From Phycisphaerales bacterium (GTDB lineage: Bacteria; Planctomycetota; Phycisphaerae; Phycisphaerales; SM1A02): DNA of 5,419 nt. How positions within the stretch are numbered: position 1 is the first letter of the stretch; each line of letters begins with the position of its first letter. The position numbers and the translations under genes are program-made. The stretch lies in assembly GCA_029243925.1 (NCBI GenBank), contig JAQWRC010000336.1, forward strand, positions 1 through 5,419. Reading direction: 5' to 3'. Below the pieces are notes generated by a model. The model was not told the DNA's origin, ran no database searches, and worked only from the letters and a program-made list of their open reading frames with translations. Positions 4,754 to 5,419 of this stretch are shown piece after piece.

Positions 4754-5419
4754 CTACTGATCTGCAACGACGATCAAATTGTGATTGCGCATCGAGCGGC
4801 GTGCGGCGTCCGCTTCAGTGCGTGTCTGGAACTCGCCCAGTTGCACCAGGTACAACGTGCCGCCGTGCCGATCAGTTCGAGTGCGGATGACGGGAGCATG
4901 TACGCCAGCGTTCTGGGCTGCGGCAACAAGGTTGCCTTGAGCTCGTTTCGCTCCTGTGACATCCCGATAGGCGCCAACTTGAAGATGGAACAGGCTTTCT
5001 TCTTTGGAGGCACTGCCTCCGGACGTGGCTTGGGAAGAAGAAGGCGCGACAGCCAATTGACTCCAGCGGCGAGCTTGGTCATGTTGTCCGGCTTGAGCCC
5101 AGGCGGCAGCAGCATGCTGGGCACATTCTCGGCGATCATTCCCCGTGAGGTGTGGCCATGCTTGTTCAAACTGGATGGCGGCGGCCTCGGCGTGGCCTGA
5201 TTGGAGCATGTTCTGTCCGAGCATGGCTCGTGCTCTGGATGCCAGTGTGGGATCTGGAGCGTTGGCTGCGATTTCAAAGTTGGCACGTGCGGCATCGCGT
5301 CGTCCCAGTCGTTCGTTGCACAGGCCCATGATCCATGCAGCTTCCCAGCGGTCGTCGTCATTGCGATCGTAGACTTTCTGAGCTTCCATCTTCGCCAGGC
5401 TCAGCGCATTGTTGTCATA
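4754..5419 (-). CDS. TPR-like protein with C-terminal SPOR domain (N-terminus outside window)
   Basis: The frame is open to the window edge, so the 221 residues seen are the C-terminal part. ATG 5389 is internal, because ten sensible codons precede it in frame. Residues 1-125 are alanine-rich helical hairpins in tetratricopeptide style, such as WEAAWIMGLCNERLGRRDAA (25-44) and the repeats near 60-85 and 98-122, likely for protein contacts. A Ser/Gly linker (127-140) leads to a SPOR domain (143-219), beginning FHLQVGAYRD and including TLYLVQLGEFQTRTEADAA. SPOR domains bind peptidoglycan strands stripped of stem peptides, usually at division septa, so the protein probably acts in the periplasm or cell envelope. 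Any signal peptide or membrane anchor would lie in the missing N-terminus. It converges with the exported-protein gene, leaving 125 bases between stops. Confidence 0.85.
   Translation of the reverse strand, partial: YDNNALSLAKMEAQKVYDRNDDDRWEAAWIMGLCNERLGRRDAARANFEIAANAPDPTLASRARAMLGQNMLQSGHAEAAAIQFEQAWPHLTGNDRRECAQHAAAAWAQAGQHDQARRWSQLAVAPSSSQATSGGSASKEESLFHLQVGAYRDVTGAKRAQGNLVAAAQNAGVHAPVIRTRTDRHGGTLYLVQLGEFQTRTEADAARRSMRNHNLIVVADQ

Noticed and set aside
4207..4890. 227-codon plus-strand frame overlapping the exported protein and the gap after it
   Set aside because: It is out of frame with the signal-peptide and sorting-tail protein, which is far better supported, and it also crosses the hairpin and the end of the SPOR gene.
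4774..5361. 195-codon minus-strand frame within the SPOR protein
   Set aside because: It is an alternative frame of a gene with clear TPR and SPOR signatures, and it shows no domain features itself.

Overview
The window looks like chromosomal DNA from a planctomycete, most likely of the Phycisphaerae. The main clue is the small exported protein at 4074-4628. It ends in a proline-glycine-proline motif, a short hydrophobic stretch and five arginines, a variant PEP-CTERM-type sorting tail that is common in that class. Ribosome-binding sites are mixed: one clear Shine-Dalgarno for that protein, none visible for the aminotransferase. This also fits, but the assignment is inference. I found no tRNA, rRNA, CRISPR array, insertion sequence or phage gene.

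Layout: (1) 1-172 probably holds the last codons of a membrane protein, with a hairpin at its stop, followed by a short spacer. (2) 173-1117 (+) is dprA, the DNA-uptake and recombination mediator, in a short form without the C-terminal winged helix. (3) 1129-1746 (-) is lexA, the SOS repressor, convergent with dprA across only 11 bases. (4) 1747-2554 has no recognisable gene. It does contain an open frame on the minus strand from about 2221 that has a good ribosome-binding site but runs about 200 bases into lexA without a stop. This may be a lineage-specific gene with a frameshift near its end. Upstream of it lie several inverted repeats, including one at 2388-2406 that resembles the DtxR/IdeR iron box. 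(5) 2555-3757 (+) is a fold-type I PLP enzyme of the aminotransferase class V / isopenicillin N epimerase-like family. (6) 3758-4073 is non-coding. (7) 4074-4628 (+) is the exported PEP-CTERM-like protein. (8) 4629-4753 is a convergent gap with a 12-bp hairpin. (9) 4754-5419 (-) is a TPR-plus-SPOR-domain protein, cut by the window edge at its N-terminal end.

Functional connections are limited. DprA loads RecA on single-stranded DNA, and RecA filaments trigger LexA self-cleavage, so the two convergent genes act in one recombination and SOS network. The aminotransferase, the PEP-CTERM-like protein and the SPOR protein look like independent units. No complete new multi-gene system is evident. 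The items most worth checking are the frame-ambiguous gene upstream of lexA and the iron-box-like palindrome.
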